Made by a program: the position numbers and the translations under genes. This document shows positions 8,465-22,487 of a stretch of DNA of 64,000 nt, piece by piece. Within the stretch, counting starts at the first letter, position 1; every line of letters begins with the position of its first letter. This stretch comes from Methylotetracoccus oryzae. Lineage in GTDB: Bacteria > Pseudomonadota > Gammaproteobacteria > Methylococcales > Methylococcaceae. The stretch is from contig NZ_SRSH01000001.1 in NCBI RefSeq assembly GCF_006175985.1, positions 1-64,000 on the forward strand, written 5' to 3'. The notes beneath the pieces are model-generated. The model worked only from the letters and a program-made list of their open reading frames with translations. It was not told the origin of the DNA and searched no databases.

Positions 8465-8794
8465 TCATATGCAGGAAGGCGGCTTAGGGAGACCGCCGAT
8501 CCGGCACGCCAGCTTTAGCGGACCGTCCGGAAACAATCGGTGAAGATAACGGCTATTGCCCTTATCGTCGCCCAGGGTCTTCTGGATCGCCTTGACGAAC
8601 ATCCGCATATTCGGCAGGTGGCGGTAACGCCGGTAATAATCCTGCATGAACCGGATGATCTCCCAATGGGCATCGGTCAATTCGATCGCCACGTCGGCGG
8701 CGAGCGCCGCAGCGACGCCGGTATCCCAGTCGGACGCATCGAGCAGAAAGCCGTCATCCGTGGTCGCGATCTCCCGCACACCGACCATCAGCAT
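8465..8794 (-). CDS. dsrC: DsrC/TusE-type sulfur carrier with both C-terminal cysteines
   Basis: A 109-residue protein of the DsrC/TusE family. The swinging C-terminal arm KLACRIGGLPKPPSCI keeps both redox cysteines, Cys97 and the penultimate Cys108, 11 residues apart. TusE proteins used only for tRNA thiolation keep just the last one, so this should be a true DsrC able to form the intramolecular disulfide or trisulfide that feeds sulfur oxidation or reduction. It is the last gene of a dsrE-dsrF-dsrH-dsrC unit on the minus strand, 3 bases after dsrH. ATG 8788 is an alternative start. No dsrAB is visible in the window, so the catalytic partner must be elsewhere. Confidence 0.9.
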   Translation of the reverse strand: MLMVGVREIATTDDGFLLDASDWDTGVAAALAADVAIELTDAHWEIIRFMQDYYRRYRHLPNMRMFVKAIQKTLGDDKGNSRYLHRLFPDGPLKLACRIGGLPKPPSCI

Positions 8795-8797
8795 CGT

Positions 8798-9106
8798 TCA
8801 ACACCAGGTAACCGAGGTATCGCAAACGACCGTCAAATCGACGAAGCCCGCGAAATCGACCAACTCGGCGCGGGGAATCAGTCCCGATCCGCTGTGTCCC
8901 GCCGCGCTGGAGGGCTCCGCCAATACGCAGACCGCGACGTCCGCGGGCAGCGCTTCCAGCCGCGCCGCGTCGTCATGTCCGCGCCGTGCCGCGTCTGCAG
9001 CGCCGTCAATCAGCAGCAGCGCGTCGCCGCGGTTCAGGCTGGCCAGACACCGAGCAAGCGGCGGATCCGCCTGACTCGCCCGCGCCACGATATGCAGCAC
9101 CCGCAT
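8798..9106 (-). CDS. dsrH: DsrH/TusB sulfur relay subunit
   Basis: A 102-residue protein matching DsrH/TusB in size and in the pattern LHIVARAS...LARCLASL...DALLLIDGAAD. It has a Cys at residue 20, the position of the conserved cysteine in Allochromatium DsrH. With DsrE and DsrF it should form the DsrEFH (TusBCD) complex that carries persulfide sulfur between TusA and DsrC. The start overlaps the dsrF stop by 4 bases (ATGA), indicating translational coupling. Confidence 0.85.
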   Translation of the reverse strand: MRVLHIVARASQADPPLARCLASLNRGDALLLIDGAADAARRGHDDAARLEALPADVAVCVLAEPSSAAGHSGSGLIPRAELVDFAGFVDLTVVCDTSVTWC

Positions 9107-9468
9107 CAGGCCACCTGTATCCGCTCGTGTTGCGTCATCAGATCAGGAATCCGGTCCTCGGCCAACATCGTCGCCGCAATCCGGCAGTCGCGCTCCGACA
9201 AGCCGCGAGCCTGCAACGACTCCACCCCCACGAAGACCTCCCGCACATCGTACAGATCGAGCGCACCCAGCATCGCCCAGGCCCGCTCATCACACGCGGA
9301 CGCCGGCGTCGACAGCAGGTGCCGCACGCCCTCGTCAAGGAAAAGGACGCGGACTGGCTGATCGAAGGCCGCGAAGGTGAATACCATGTCGAGCGTCTCC
9401 GCCAGCGTGGAGCCGTCGCCCGGTCCAGTCCGAATCACGAACAGGAACTGGGGTGCCGCTGGCATCAT
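9106..9468 (-). CDS. dsrF: DsrF/TusC sulfur relay subunit
   Basis: A 120-residue DsrE/F-fold protein (FLFVIRTGPGDGSTLAETLD, then VRVLFLDEGVRHLL). The start is ATG 9468, whose codon overlaps the dsrE stop as ATGA; the second Met at 9465 is also possible. It is the middle subunit of the DsrEFH heterohexamer, which has no known catalytic cysteine of its own. A longer frame running back over dsrE is a shadow. Confidence 0.85.
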   Translation of the reverse strand: MMPAAPQFLFVIRTGPGDGSTLAETLDMVFTFAAFDQPVRVLFLDEGVRHLLSTPASACDERAWAMLGALDLYDVREVFVGVESLQARGLSERDCRIAATMLAEDRIPDLMTQHERIQVA

Positions 9469-9833
9469 GCGTTGAACACGACGCAGCGATCCGCACGAAC
9501 ACACGCATCGACCCACTGCCCGAGTCCGCCGGTGACGAACCCGGGCGCCAGCGCGACGTCTCCGGACCCTGACGGGTCGAGACCGCGGCGTTCCGCGGCC
9601 GACACGCACAAAATCAGTCGGAGCCCGCGCCGAGCCGCCAGTTCCGCCCACTCGCCCGCTGTCGGTCCAGCCGGCGAGTGAGCCGCCACCAGACCGGCGC
9701 AGACTCCGTCGTAGTAGAAAAAGACCAGCGAGATCTCGTGGCCTTTCGCCAGGGCGGCTCTGATAAACTGTAGAGCGTGCACTGCGGCCAGGGAAGTCCC
9801 AGTGGCACCGTTGACTTGAATCGCATACCGCAT
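9465..9833 (-). CDS. dsrE: DsrE/TusD sulfur relay subunit
   Basis: A 122-residue protein opening RYAIQVNG and continuing ALAKGHEISLVFFYYDGV, the DsrE/TusD signature. The expected persulfide-carrying cysteine is Cys76 in LRLILCVSAAERRGL. It is the first gene of the dsrEFHC unit; the four genes touch or overlap by 4 bases, so they should be made as one mRNA and assembled stoichiometrically. Its promoter must lie in the 129 bp shared with the divergent bepA-type gene; an AT-rich TTAAAAT lies only 5-11 bases upstream of the ATG. Confidence 0.9.
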   Translation of the reverse strand: MRYAIQVNGATGTSLAAVHALQFIRAALAKGHEISLVFFYYDGVCAGLVAAHSPAGPTAGEWAELAARRGLRLILCVSAAERRGLDPSGSGDVALAPGFVTGGLGQWVDACVRADRCVVFNA

Positions 9834-9962
9834 GGCCCAATTTTAAGGCATACCGCCGAGGCGGCACAGGTCTACAGACTGCCTGCCCCCTACACCATGG
9901 CAGCCGTACCGCGACAGCCGCTTCAGCAGCGAAAGATCCAGGCCCCGAAGGCCCAGGCGCCG

Positions 9963-11426
9963 ATGATCCAATCCCGACCCTTCATCCTGTCCGCCCTGCT
10001 CGCAGCCCAGCTCTGTTGCGTTCCGCAGGCGCGCGCCGATGAACCACTGAATCTGCAGTTGCCGGATATCGGCGATCCGACCGGCACGAGCTTCACGCCG
10101 CTGCAGGAGCAACAGCTCGGCGAGGCCTTCTACCGCAACCTCCACGCTCAACTCGAAATCAGCCAGGACCCGGAGGCCACGGACTACATCCAGAATCTCG
10201 GCCAGCGCCTGACCACCAACAGCGACAAGCCGGAGCAGCCCTTCCACTTCTTTATCGTCAACAGCGCCCAGATCAACGCCTTCGCCGGGCCCGGCGGATT
10301 CATCGGGGTGAATTCCGGCCTGATCCTGGCATCCGAAACGGAAAGCGAACTGGCATCGGTCATGGCGCACGAAATCGCGCACGTGACGCAGCGCCATTTA
10401 TTCCAGGCCTTCCAGGACTCGTCGCGACTGTCGCTGCCGATGGCCGCGGCCATGCTGGCGGCGATGCTGGTCGGCTCGCAGTCCGCGCAGGGCGGGCAGG
10501 CCGCACTGCTGGCCACGCAGGCGGCGATGGCACAGCATCAGATCAACTTCACCCGCGACAACGAAGCGGAAGCCGACCGGGTCGGCATGCAGATCCTGTC
10601 GAAATCGGCTTTCGATCCCCGCGGAATGCCGACTTTCTTCGAACGATTGCAGCAATCCACGCGTTTCTCCGGTCACTCCGCGCCGGAATTCCTGCTGACC
10701 CACCCGGTCACGACCTCACGTATCTCTGATACACGTGGCCGTGCCGACAGCTTCCCCTATCGCCAATATCCCGATTCGATCGTTTACCAGTTGATCAGGG
10801 CCAAGCTGCGGGTCGCCTCGACGCGCGACGCGAAGAATGCCGTAAGCTACTTCAAGCTCATCGAGGGCCAGGGAACGACCGAGCAACAGGATGTCGCCCG
10901 CTACGGCCTGGCGCTCGCGCTGATCCGCAACTTCCAGACCCGAGAAGGGCAAGACCTGTTGCGCCAGCTAATCCGGAAATACCCCGACCAGCCGTACTTC
11001 GTCAGCGCACTGGGCGAATCGCAGATGGAGGCGAAGGACTATGCCGCGGCCGAACAGACCTTTGAGGCGGGGCTCAAGCGCTTTCCGGACTACCGGTCCA
11101 TGATGCTCAATTACGTGCGCACTTCGTTGACCGCGCGCAAACCGGAACAGGCCCGAAAGCTGCTCCAGCAGTACACGCTGCGCAACAAGCCGGGGCCGGG
11201 CATTTACGAGTTGATGGCCGAGATCTACGGGCAGCTCGGGCAGGAGGCCGAATCCCACCGTTTCGTCGCGGAGTATTACTACGCCTCGGGTCAGACCCGC
11301 GCCGCCATGCAGCAGCTAGTTCTCGCGCGACGCGCGGCCGGCGATAACCATTACGTGGCGGCGGTGATCGACGAACGCCTAAAGGAACTGCGCGAAGAAG
11401 AAATGGACCGGCGCAAGGAAGAGTGA
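9963..11426 (+). CDS. bepA: BepA-type periplasmic M48 metalloprotease with TPR tail
   Basis: A 487-residue protein. The start chosen is ATG 9963, which gives a clean signal peptide (PFILSALLAAQLCCVPQARA, cut before DEP); the open frame extends to 9777 but without signal features. The M48 zinc site is VMAHEIAHVTQRH, with the third ligand in NEAEADRVG. The C-terminal half (about 310-480) is helical with tetratricopeptide-like repeats, as in E. coli BepA (YfgC), which assembles or degrades LptD and other outer-membrane proteins at the BAM complex. The gene ends 5 bp from the convergent acyl-CoA ligase gene, leaving no room for a terminator. Confidence 0.88.
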   Translation: MIQSRPFILSALLAAQLCCVPQARADEPLNLQLPDIGDPTGTSFTPLQEQQLGEAFYRNLHAQLEISQDPEATDYIQNLGQRLTTNSDKPEQPFHFFIVNSAQINAFAGPGGFIGVNSGLILASETESELASVMAHEIAHVTQRHLFQAFQDSSRLSLPMAAAMLAAMLVGSQSAQGGQAALLATQAAMAQHQINFTRDNEAEADRVGMQILSKSAFDPRGMPTFFERLQQSTRFSGHSAPEFLLTHPVTTSRISDTRGRADSFPYRQYPDSIVYQLIRAKLRVASTRDAKNAVSYFKLIEGQGTTEQQDVARYGLALALIRNFQTREGQDLLRQLIRKYPDQPYFVSALGESQMEAKDYAAAEQTFEAGLKRFPDYRSMMLNYVRTSLTARKPEQARKLLQQYTLRNKPGPGIYELMAEIYGQLGQEAESHRFVAEYYYASGQTRAAMQQLVLARRAAGDNHYVAAVIDERLKELREEEMDRRKEE

Positions 11427-11431
11427 GCGAC

Positions 11432-12979
11432 TCAGTCCGGTCGTTCGAACCCGCGTTCGACCTCGCCGGCACGCCGCAACTCCCGTTTCAGAATCTTGCC
11501 GGCGGCGTTCCGCGGCAGCGCTGCGACGATTTCGATTTCGCGCGGCACCTGATGCCGGCCGAGATGCTGGCGACACCAGTCACGAATCGCCGCCTCCGTC
11601 AGCGAGCCGGGCTCGTGCAGTGCCACGAAGGCCGCGGGAATTTCCCCATGTAGACGGTGTGGCTGGCCGACCACGGCCACTTCCCGGACCTGCGGCAGTC
11701 GATGCACGACTTCCTCGATCATGCGCGGATAGACGTTCATGCCGTTGACGATGATCAGATCCTTCTTCCGGTCGACGATGCTGAAGTAGCCGTCTTCGTC
11801 GCGCATGCCGAGGTCACCGGTCAGGAACCATGAACCGGAAAATGAGGCCGCCGTTTCGTCCGGCAGATTCCAGTAGCCCTTAAATACATTCGCCCCGCGC
11901 ACAGCGATCTCGCCGACCTCCCCGTCCGGCAGTTCGCGGCCATCCTCATCCAGAATCCGCATCTCGACGCCGGGCACCGGCAGTCCGACAGTGCCCGGTT
12001 TGGCCTTGCCGCCAATCGGGTTCACGCACGTCACCGGGGAACATTCGGTTGGGCCGTCACCTTCGTAGATGGGTATCCCGAACATCGCCTCGAACTGGGT
12101 CAGCACGGCCACCGGCAGGGCCGCGCCACCCGACACGCAAAAACGCAGCGACCGCAAGCCGCTGCGACGATCCTCCTTCAGCTTGAGAAACATCGTGAAC
12201 ATGCTCGGCACACCCAGGAAAATGGTCGCCCCGGTCGCCTCAATGACCCTCGCAACCTGATCGGGGTCGAACTTCGGCACTGGCACCAGCGCGCAACCGC
12301 AGGTGAGCGGCGTCAGCAGGCCGACAGTCGCTGCGAACGCATGAAACATGGGCAAGACGACCAGCACGACGTCATCGCCCGGGCGCCAGTGCATGGCCGA
12401 GTGGACGCTGCGCGTGTTGGCCAACAGATTGCCGTGACTCAGCATGGCTCCTTTCGGCCGACCCGTAGTCCCTGAGGTGTAGAGAATCGCGGCAAGGTCC
12501 TCGGAAGTCAGCGGCGGCAGCGCGGTCGGGCCCTGCTTGCTGGCCAGCACATCGCTCCAGGCGAGCGCAGCGTCTTCTGCGTCACCGGTACTGATGCATA
12601 GACGCAGACTGGCAACCGACGCCATCAACTGACGACCCGCAGCGGCCAGCTGCGGATGAACGACCAGCGCCGTGGCAGCGGAGTCGTTCAGTATGTACGC
12701 GAGTTCCTCGTGCGAAAGCAGCAAGTTGCAGGGAACGACGACGGCACCGGCTGTCACGATGCCCAAGTAGGCGACCGCGAACTCGGGGCAGTTGGGACAG
12801 TACAGGGCGACACGGTCGCCCTTGCCGACTCCGTGTGTTGCGAGCGTCGCGGCCACAGCCCCGCAGTCGTCGCTCAAGGTCGCGTAGCTGATCGGATCCC
12901 GGTCGGGTAGGACGATGGCCGGCGCGTCACCGTGACACTCGACCACGCTCTGAAAGGCTTCTCGCAGGGAGTCAGGCAT
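11432..12979 (-). CDS. AMP-forming acyl-CoA ligase (fatty acid-CoA ligase family)
   Basis: A 515-residue member of the ANL superfamily. It has the P-loop LYTSGTTGRPKGAMLSH, the adenylate-binding GDGPTECSPVT, the hinge motif GDLGMRDEDGYFSIVDRKKD and the C-terminal catalytic Lys in NAAGKILKREL. It activates a carboxylic acid, probably a medium or long-chain fatty acid, with ATP and CoA. The exact substrate cannot be read from sequence. It sits 38 bp downstream of the UbiH-type hydroxylase on the same strand, so the two may be co-transcribed. Confidence 0.85.
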   Translation of the reverse strand: MPDSLREAFQSVVECHGDAPAIVLPDRDPISYATLSDDCGAVAATLATHGVGKGDRVALYCPNCPEFAVAYLGIVTAGAVVVPCNLLLSHEELAYILNDSAATALVVHPQLAAAGRQLMASVASLRLCISTGDAEDAALAWSDVLASKQGPTALPPLTSEDLAAILYTSGTTGRPKGAMLSHGNLLANTRSVHSAMHWRPGDDVVLVVLPMFHAFAATVGLLTPLTCGCALVPVPKFDPDQVARVIEATGATIFLGVPSMFTMFLKLKEDRRSGLRSLRFCVSGGAALPVAVLTQFEAMFGIPIYEGDGPTECSPVTCVNPIGGKAKPGTVGLPVPGVEMRILDEDGRELPDGEVGEIAVRGANVFKGYWNLPDETAASFSGSWFLTGDLGMRDEDGYFSIVDRKKDLIIVNGMNVYPRMIEEVVHRLPQVREVAVVGQPHRLHGEIPAAFVALHEPGSLTEAAIRDWCRQHLGRHQVPREIEIVAALPRNAAGKILKRELRRAGEVERGFERPD

Positions 12980-13017
12980 AGCGCACCAGCGTGATTGGGA
13001 CCTGTGAAGCCCGAAAA

Positions 13018-14247
13018 TTAGACCGGCAGGGTCTGGCCGCGCGCCAGTTTCGGCAGTTTGCCCTCCAGCCCCATCGCATAGCGCATGAAGTACGTCTTGG
13101 CGGGCCCAAAGCGCTCCGCGAATCCAAGCCCCAGGTTTCGCACCACCTTAAGCGGTGCGCTCGAATTGCCGAAGGCGCGGTAGAACAGATCCATTGCCGT
13201 CATCATCATCAAGTTGCCGCTGCGGCGCATGCGCTCGTACTCGCGCAGCACCTCCATCGACGCAATGTCGCGACGCTGGCTTGCCGCGCGGACCAGGACT
13301 TCGGCCAGTGCAGCCGCATCCAGCAAGCCGATATTGACGCCCTGCCCGGCCAGCGGATGGATCATGTGCGCCGCGTCGCCGATCAGTGCGATGCCCTGCT
13401 TGACATAGCCGAGTGCATGCTGGCGCCGCAGTGGAAAACTGCCTCGCGCGACGATGCTCCGGATTTCACCGAGACAATCGGGAAACGCAGCGTGCACGGC
13501 CGCGAGCAGTTCGGCATCGGGCAACGCCCTGAGTCGCTTGACCTCGTCGGGCGTGTGGTACCACACGAGCGATGCGTAAGGCCCGGTCAGCGGGAGGAAG
13601 GCCCGGGGCCCGGTCGGGGTGAAATGCTGCCAGGTGATGTCCTGCTGTCCGTAAGCTGTCTCGACGGTGAGCACCAGCGCCTGCTGTTCGTAGTCCCAGT
13701 GGCTGACCCCCATCCCGGCAACCTGACGCACCCGTGAGAAACCGCCGTCGGCGGCAATCATCAAACGGGAGGAAAGCGTCCGCCCGTCGTCGAGCGCCAC
13801 GGTCGAACCATTCGGGTCGTAATCGATCGAGCGGGTGCTCGCCGGGCAAAACAGTTCGACGTTCGAGAAGGCCGGAATGCGGTCCAGCAACGCGAGTTGG
13901 ATGACCCGGTTCTCGACGATGTAGCCGAGCACCGATTCATTGATGTCCGCACTGCGAAACTCCACATCGCCCCGCTCTTCCCAGACGCGCATGCGCCGAA
14001 AAGGACAGGCGCGGCGCTCGGTGATCCCACGCCATGCACCGACCGTGCTGATGATGCTGGCGGAGGCGATGCTGACGGCCGACACACGCACATCGCGCGG
14101 TTGCTCGGCCGAAAAAGCCGGCGGCCGCTCCCCCTCGACCACAGCGACACGCAACGAACTTCCGCCGAGCGCACAGGCCAGCGTCGCACCGACCATGCCA
14201 CCGCCGACGATCACCACATCATATTCTTGAGTCATTTTGTTCCCCAT
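13018..14247 (-). CDS. UbiH/UbiF/Coq6-family FAD-dependent hydroxylase
   Basis: A 409-residue flavoprotein monooxygenase: dinucleotide-binding DVVIVGGGMVGATLACALGG at the N-terminus, the second FAD motif in LMIAADGGFSRVRQVAG, and GDAAHMIHPLAGQGVNIGLLDA near residue 290. Members hydroxylate the ubiquinone ring during quinone synthesis. Which ring position (UbiH, UbiI, UbiF or UbiM type) cannot be settled by eye. ATG 14235, preceded by GGGGA, is an alternative start. It is divergent from gltB. Confidence 0.85.
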   Translation of the reverse strand: MGNKMTQEYDVVIVGGGMVGATLACALGGSSLRVAVVEGERPPAFSAEQPRDVRVSAVSIASASIISTVGAWRGITERRACPFRRMRVWEERGDVEFRSADINESVLGYIVENRVIQLALLDRIPAFSNVELFCPASTRSIDYDPNGSTVALDDGRTLSSRLMIAADGGFSRVRQVAGMGVSHWDYEQQALVLTVETAYGQQDITWQHFTPTGPRAFLPLTGPYASLVWYHTPDEVKRLRALPDAELLAAVHAAFPDCLGEIRSIVARGSFPLRRQHALGYVKQGIALIGDAAHMIHPLAGQGVNIGLLDAAALAEVLVRAASQRRDIASMEVLREYERMRRSGNLMMMTAMDLFYRAFGNSSAPLKVVRNLGLGFAERFGPAKTYFMRYAMGLEGKLPKLARGQTLPV

Positions 14248-14330
14248 CGGCGGCGCTCCACACAGGAACGCGCTTCGCCCATCGCTTTATTGTCGAATTC
14301 AAATTTTACCCTAGGAGCACAGTCCCCGGC

Positions 14331-14359
14331 TTGAAAACGCGACAGCCAACGCATATGCT
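14331..14359 (+). promoter_or_regulatory. Candidate sigma-70 promoter of gltBD
   Basis: TTGAAA at 14331-14336, a 17-base spacer, and TATGCT at 14354-14359. This places the transcript start near 14366, about 150 bases before the gltB start codon. It is read from sequence only. Confidence 0.55.
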
Positions 14360-14518
14360 TTCTAGCCATTTTTGTCTTTGGCGACAGCCTCATCCGCCCC
14401 CTTACCTGCAACGCCTGACGCGGTGAGATCGCTGCCGGACTGCGGCAGCGGGTGGGGGCCACTCGGCAACAGCCGGGTGCTTGAGATGCATGCTGCAGCG
14501 GCCAACTCGAGGAAATCC

Positions 14519-19147
<4,629 letters not shown>

Positions 19148-19180
19148 CCGCCGCCGCGAAATCGCGCCTGCGATGCCGAC

Positions 19181-19210
19181 CCGTCGGGCGAGTCTAGGCT
19201 CGCCCGACGG
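19181..19210 (+). other. Perfect 12-bp inverted repeat between gltB and gltD
   Basis: Arms CCGTCGGGCGAG (19181-19192) and CTCGCCCGACGG (19199-19210) enclose the loop TCTAGG. There is no T tract after it, so it should not stop transcription fully. It may act as an mRNA processing or stability element setting the GltB:GltD ratio, which is inference. Confidence 0.6.
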
Positions 19211-19265
19211 GCCATGATGACAATAATGCCCGACCAGAGCGCCGGGCCAAGAGGTAAGCAAGCAG

Positions 19266-20705
19266 ATGGGTAAGCCCACCGGTTTTATGGAGATCATGCG
19301 GCAGGACCGCCGCTATACACTGGTCGCGGATCGCGTCAACAATTACCGCGAGTTCACGGTCCCACTGACCGACGAGGAGATCTCCCGCCAGGGCGCACGC
19401 TGCATGGACTGCGGCATCCCGTACTGCCACCAGGGCTGTCCCATCAACAATATCATTCCGGACTGGAACGATCTCGTTTATCAGGGCAACTGGCAGGAAG
19501 CCATCGAAGTGCTGCACAGCACCAACAATTTCCCGGAATTCACCGGAAGGATCTGCCCCGCTCCCTGTGAAGCGTCCTGCACGCTGAACCTGACCGACGA
19601 GCCGGTCACGATCAAGACGATCGAATGTTCGATCATCGATAAGGCCTGGGAAAATGGCTGGGTTCAGCCACAGATCCCGCAGCACCGCAGCGGCAAGCGG
19701 GTCGCTGTGGTCGGCTCGGGCCCCGCTGGACTCGCCTGCGCGCAACAACTCGCGCGCGCCGGGCATAACGTCGTCGTGTTCGAGAAATCCGACCGGATCG
19801 GTGGCCTGCTGCGCTATGGTATTCCGGACTTCAAGATGGAAAAACACCTGATCGATCGCCGCATCGCTCAGATGCAGGCCGAGGGCGTGATCTTCCGACC
19901 CAATACGAAGGTCGGGGATGACATCCCCGCCCAGAACATCGTCAATCACTTCGACGCGGTGGTGCTGAGCGGTGGTTCGGAAAAGCCGCGCGACCTGCCC
20001 GTTCCTGGCCGTGAACTCGACGGCGTCTTCTTCGCCATGCAATTCCTGACGCAGCAAAACCGCCGCAACGCGGGAGACACCGTAGCGGACGACATCGGCA
20101 TCCTCGCCACGGGCAAACACGTCGTCGTCATCGGCGGGGGCGATACCGGCTCCGACTGTATCGGCACGTCCATCCGTCACGGTGCTGCAAAGGTCACACA
20201 GATCGAGATCCTGCCCAAGCCCCCGGAGAAGGAAGACAAGAGCGTCACTTGGCCCAACTGGCCGAACAAGCTGCGGACTTCGTCCTCTCAGGAAGAAGGC
20301 TGTGAGCGCATGTGGTGCATTGCCACCAAGCGGTTCGAAGGCGAAGACGGCCGGGTAACCCACATGGCATGCGCCAAAGTGGAATGGGTTCAGGATAACG
20401 GGCGCTGGGTCATGAACGAGGTTCCCGGCAGTGAATTCACCCTCAAGGCGGACCTCGTTCTGCTTGCGATGGGCTTTCTCCACCCCGTCCACGAGGGCCT
20501 GATCCAGGAACTGGCGGTCGCGACCGACGAGCGCGGGAACGTCAAAGCTGACACGCTCAGCTACCGCACGACGCTGGACAAAGTCTTCGTCGCCGGCGAC
20601 ATGCGTCGCGGGCAATCGCTGGTGGTATGGGCAATACGCGAGGGGCGTCAAGCCGCCCGGGCAGTCGACGAGTATCTGATGGGCCGTTCGGAACTGCCTC
20701 GTTGA
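19266..20705 (+). CDS. gltD: Glutamate synthase small subunit
   Basis: A 479-residue protein starting at ATG 19266 with GAGGTAAG about 8 bases upstream. The N-terminal domain holds the iron-sulfur cysteines ([13 protein letters not shown] and CPAPCEASC). FAD-binding ([21 protein letters not shown], near residue 145) and NADPH-binding ([14 protein letters not shown], near 285) Rossmann motifs follow. It passes electrons from NADPH to the GltB FMN. It is co-directional with gltB. Long open frames on the opposite strand of both genes are artefacts of GC-rich codon use. Confidence 0.96.
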   Translation: MGKPTGFMEIMRQDRRYTLVADRVNNYREFTVPLTDEEISRQGARCMDCGIPYCHQGCPINNIIPDWNDLVYQGNWQEAIEVLHSTNNFPEFTGRICPAPCEASCTLNLTDEPVTIKTIECSIIDKAWENGWVQPQIPQHRSGKRVAVVGSGPAGLACAQQLARAGHNVVVFEKSDRIGGLLRYGIPDFKMEKHLIDRRIAQMQAEGVIFRPNTKVGDDIPAQNIVNHFDAVVLSGGSEKPRDLPVPGRELDGVFFAMQFLTQQNRRNAGDTVADDIGILATGKHVVVIGGGDTGSDCIGTSIRHGAAKVTQIEILPKPPEKEDKSVTWPNWPNKLRTSSSQEEGCERMWCIATKRFEGEDGRVTHMACAKVEWVQDNGRWVMNEVPGSEFTLKADLVLLAMGFLHPVHEGLIQELAVATDERGNVKADTLSYRTTLDKVFVAGDMRRGQSLVVWAIREGRQAARAVDEYLMGRSELPR

Positions 20706-20942
20706 ACCGTTGCTGAACTGCTTCCGGAGGCAGAGCGGGTGCCCGATTGGCAGTGTCGGACCCGCCCCGCGGCCACATCTGAAGTAGACCAAACTTGAGT
20801 CACCGGCGTCCCGACGATGATGGCGGCGCGCCGGAGCCGCCCTCCCCGGGCGAAGCCGCTCCGCGATGAGCTGTAATCGGAAGCTGATGAATCCCCCGCG
20901 CAAGTACCTCCGCAGCCTCTCCCAACTGGCGGCCCCAAAGGC

Positions 20943-22400
20943 GTGACCCGCACACTGACACTGATCCGTGTATTCGGGGCGATGTTGCTGGTCTACAGCC
21001 TTGCCGACGTGCCGCCGATTCTCGTGTCGCTGGCCTATCGGGATGGCATGACCTCCCACTTCGTGCAGGACATGACGGTCACTGCAACCGCAGGGCTGAT
21101 CTTCTACCTCATCGGACGGCCGTTCGAACGCGAACTCAAGGCCAAGGACGGCTTCCTGCTGGTCGTCATGGCGTGGACCGGAGTCGCGGCATTCTCCACT
21201 TATCCGTTGATGTCTGCCATCCCGGGACTTTCCTTTACGGACGCGTATTTCGAGGCGATGTCCGGCCTATCGACCACCGGCGCAACGGTGTTGACCGGCC
21301 TTGATCAATTGCCAGCCTCGGTCAACTTCTGGCGTCACGAGCTCAACTGGCTGGGCGGAATGGGCATCATCGTCCTTGCGGTTGCCATCCTGCCGGTCCT
21401 GGGCGTGGGTGGTCGCCAGATGTTCATGGCCGAGACGCCCGGACCAATGAAGGACAGCAAGCTGACACCGCGTATCACCGAGACCGCCAAGAATCTCTGG
21501 CTGATCTATGCAGGGATCACCTTGGCCTGCTTGCTCTCTCTGAAGCTGGCGGGAATGAACTGGCTGGATGCGGTCTGCCACGCCTTCTCGGTGATGGGAC
21601 TCGGCGGCTTCTCGACTCACGATGCCAGCATCGGTTATTTCGATTCGCCAGCCATCGAGTTCGTCCTGATCTTCTTCATGCTGATCGCGGGCATGAACTT
21701 CGCCACCCACTTTCTGGCCTTCAATGCCCGCAACCTGAATCCCTACCGCCATGACATCGAAGTCACACCGTTCCTGGTCCTGGTCTTGGGCAGTTGCGCC
21801 GGCATCGCGATCTACCTGTGGCAGCAAGGGACCTATGCCAGCGTGTGGACCGCGCTGAGGTACGCCAGCTTCAACCTTGTGTCCATGGCGACGGATTGCG
21901 GCCTAGTGAGTACCGACTTCAACCAGTGGCCCATCTTCGCGCCGCTCTGGATGCTGTTCCTGAGTTGCATCAGCGTCAGCACAGGCTCCACCGGCGGCGG
22001 AATCAAGATGATGCGGACTTTGATTCTGCTGAAGCAGAGCCAGTTGCAGATGTTTCTGCTGACGCACCCGTCCTCGGTAAATCCGTTGAAGCTGGGGCAC
22101 ATGGTGATTTCCGAGAACATCATCCTGTCCGTTCTCGGCTTTATCTTCGTCTACTTCATGAGCATCGTGATACTCACGCTACTCCTGATCGTCAGCGGCC
22201 TGGACCTCGAGTCGGCCTTTTCCGCCATCCTGGCCTGTATCAACAACGCCGGCCCTGGGCTCAACAAGGTTGGCCCTGCGACCAACTACGCGATCCTGAC
22301 GGACTTCCAGACCTGGATCTGTGCCCTCAGCATGTTCCTCGGACGCATCGAGGTGTTCACGGCCCTCATTATCTTCACGCCGACTTTCTGGCGAAAATGA
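20943..22400 (+). CDS. trkH: Trk potassium uptake system membrane subunit
   Basis: A 485-residue, roughly ten-helix membrane protein starting at GTG 20943. Four K+-filter repeats are visible: SGLSTTGATVLTG, VMGLGGFSTHD, VSMATDCGLVSTDF and NNAGPGLNKVGPA. The third repeat has TDCGL where TTTGYG is usual for TrkH, but the key Gly is kept. It imports potassium with a cytoplasmic NAD-binding TrkA partner that is not in this window. It is preceded by 237 bp without a gene, and convergent with the secreted protein gene at 22488. Confidence 0.92.
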   Translation: MTRTLTLIRVFGAMLLVYSLADVPPILVSLAYRDGMTSHFVQDMTVTATAGLIFYLIGRPFERELKAKDGFLLVVMAWTGVAAFSTYPLMSAIPGLSFTDAYFEAMSGLSTTGATVLTGLDQLPASVNFWRHELNWLGGMGIIVLAVAILPVLGVGGRQMFMAETPGPMKDSKLTPRITETAKNLWLIYAGITLACLLSLKLAGMNWLDAVCHAFSVMGLGGFSTHDASIGYFDSPAIEFVLIFFMLIAGMNFATHFLAFNARNLNPYRHDIEVTPFLVLVLGSCAGIAIYLWQQGTYASVWTALRYASFNLVSMATDCGLVSTDFNQWPIFAPLWMLFLSCISVSTGSTGGGIKMMRTLILLKQSQLQMFLLTHPSSVNPLKLGHMVISENIILSVLGFIFVYFMSIVILTLLLIVSGLDLESAFSAILACINNAGPGLNKVGPATNYAILTDFQTWICALSMFLGRIEVFTALIIFTPTFWRK

Positions 22401-22487
22401 CGTCTTAGCGAGGACTGTGCCGCCCTGGCGCAGCGTCTCCTTGACCGGAGGACACCGCACCGGGGGGGGTCAAAGGGTCAGTCGGAC

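Noticed and set aside
9834-9962. Leaderless dsrE promoter from TTAAAAT just before the ATG
   Set aside because: No -35 element at the proper spacing, so I do not call it.
20706-20942. Hidden N-terminal part of TrkH in the gap before 20943
   Set aside because: TrkH is already full length at 485 residues and the gap shows no in-frame hydrophobic sequence.
19194-21059. 621-codon minus-strand frame across gltD
   Set aside because: Antisense shadow of gltD with no protein-like features.
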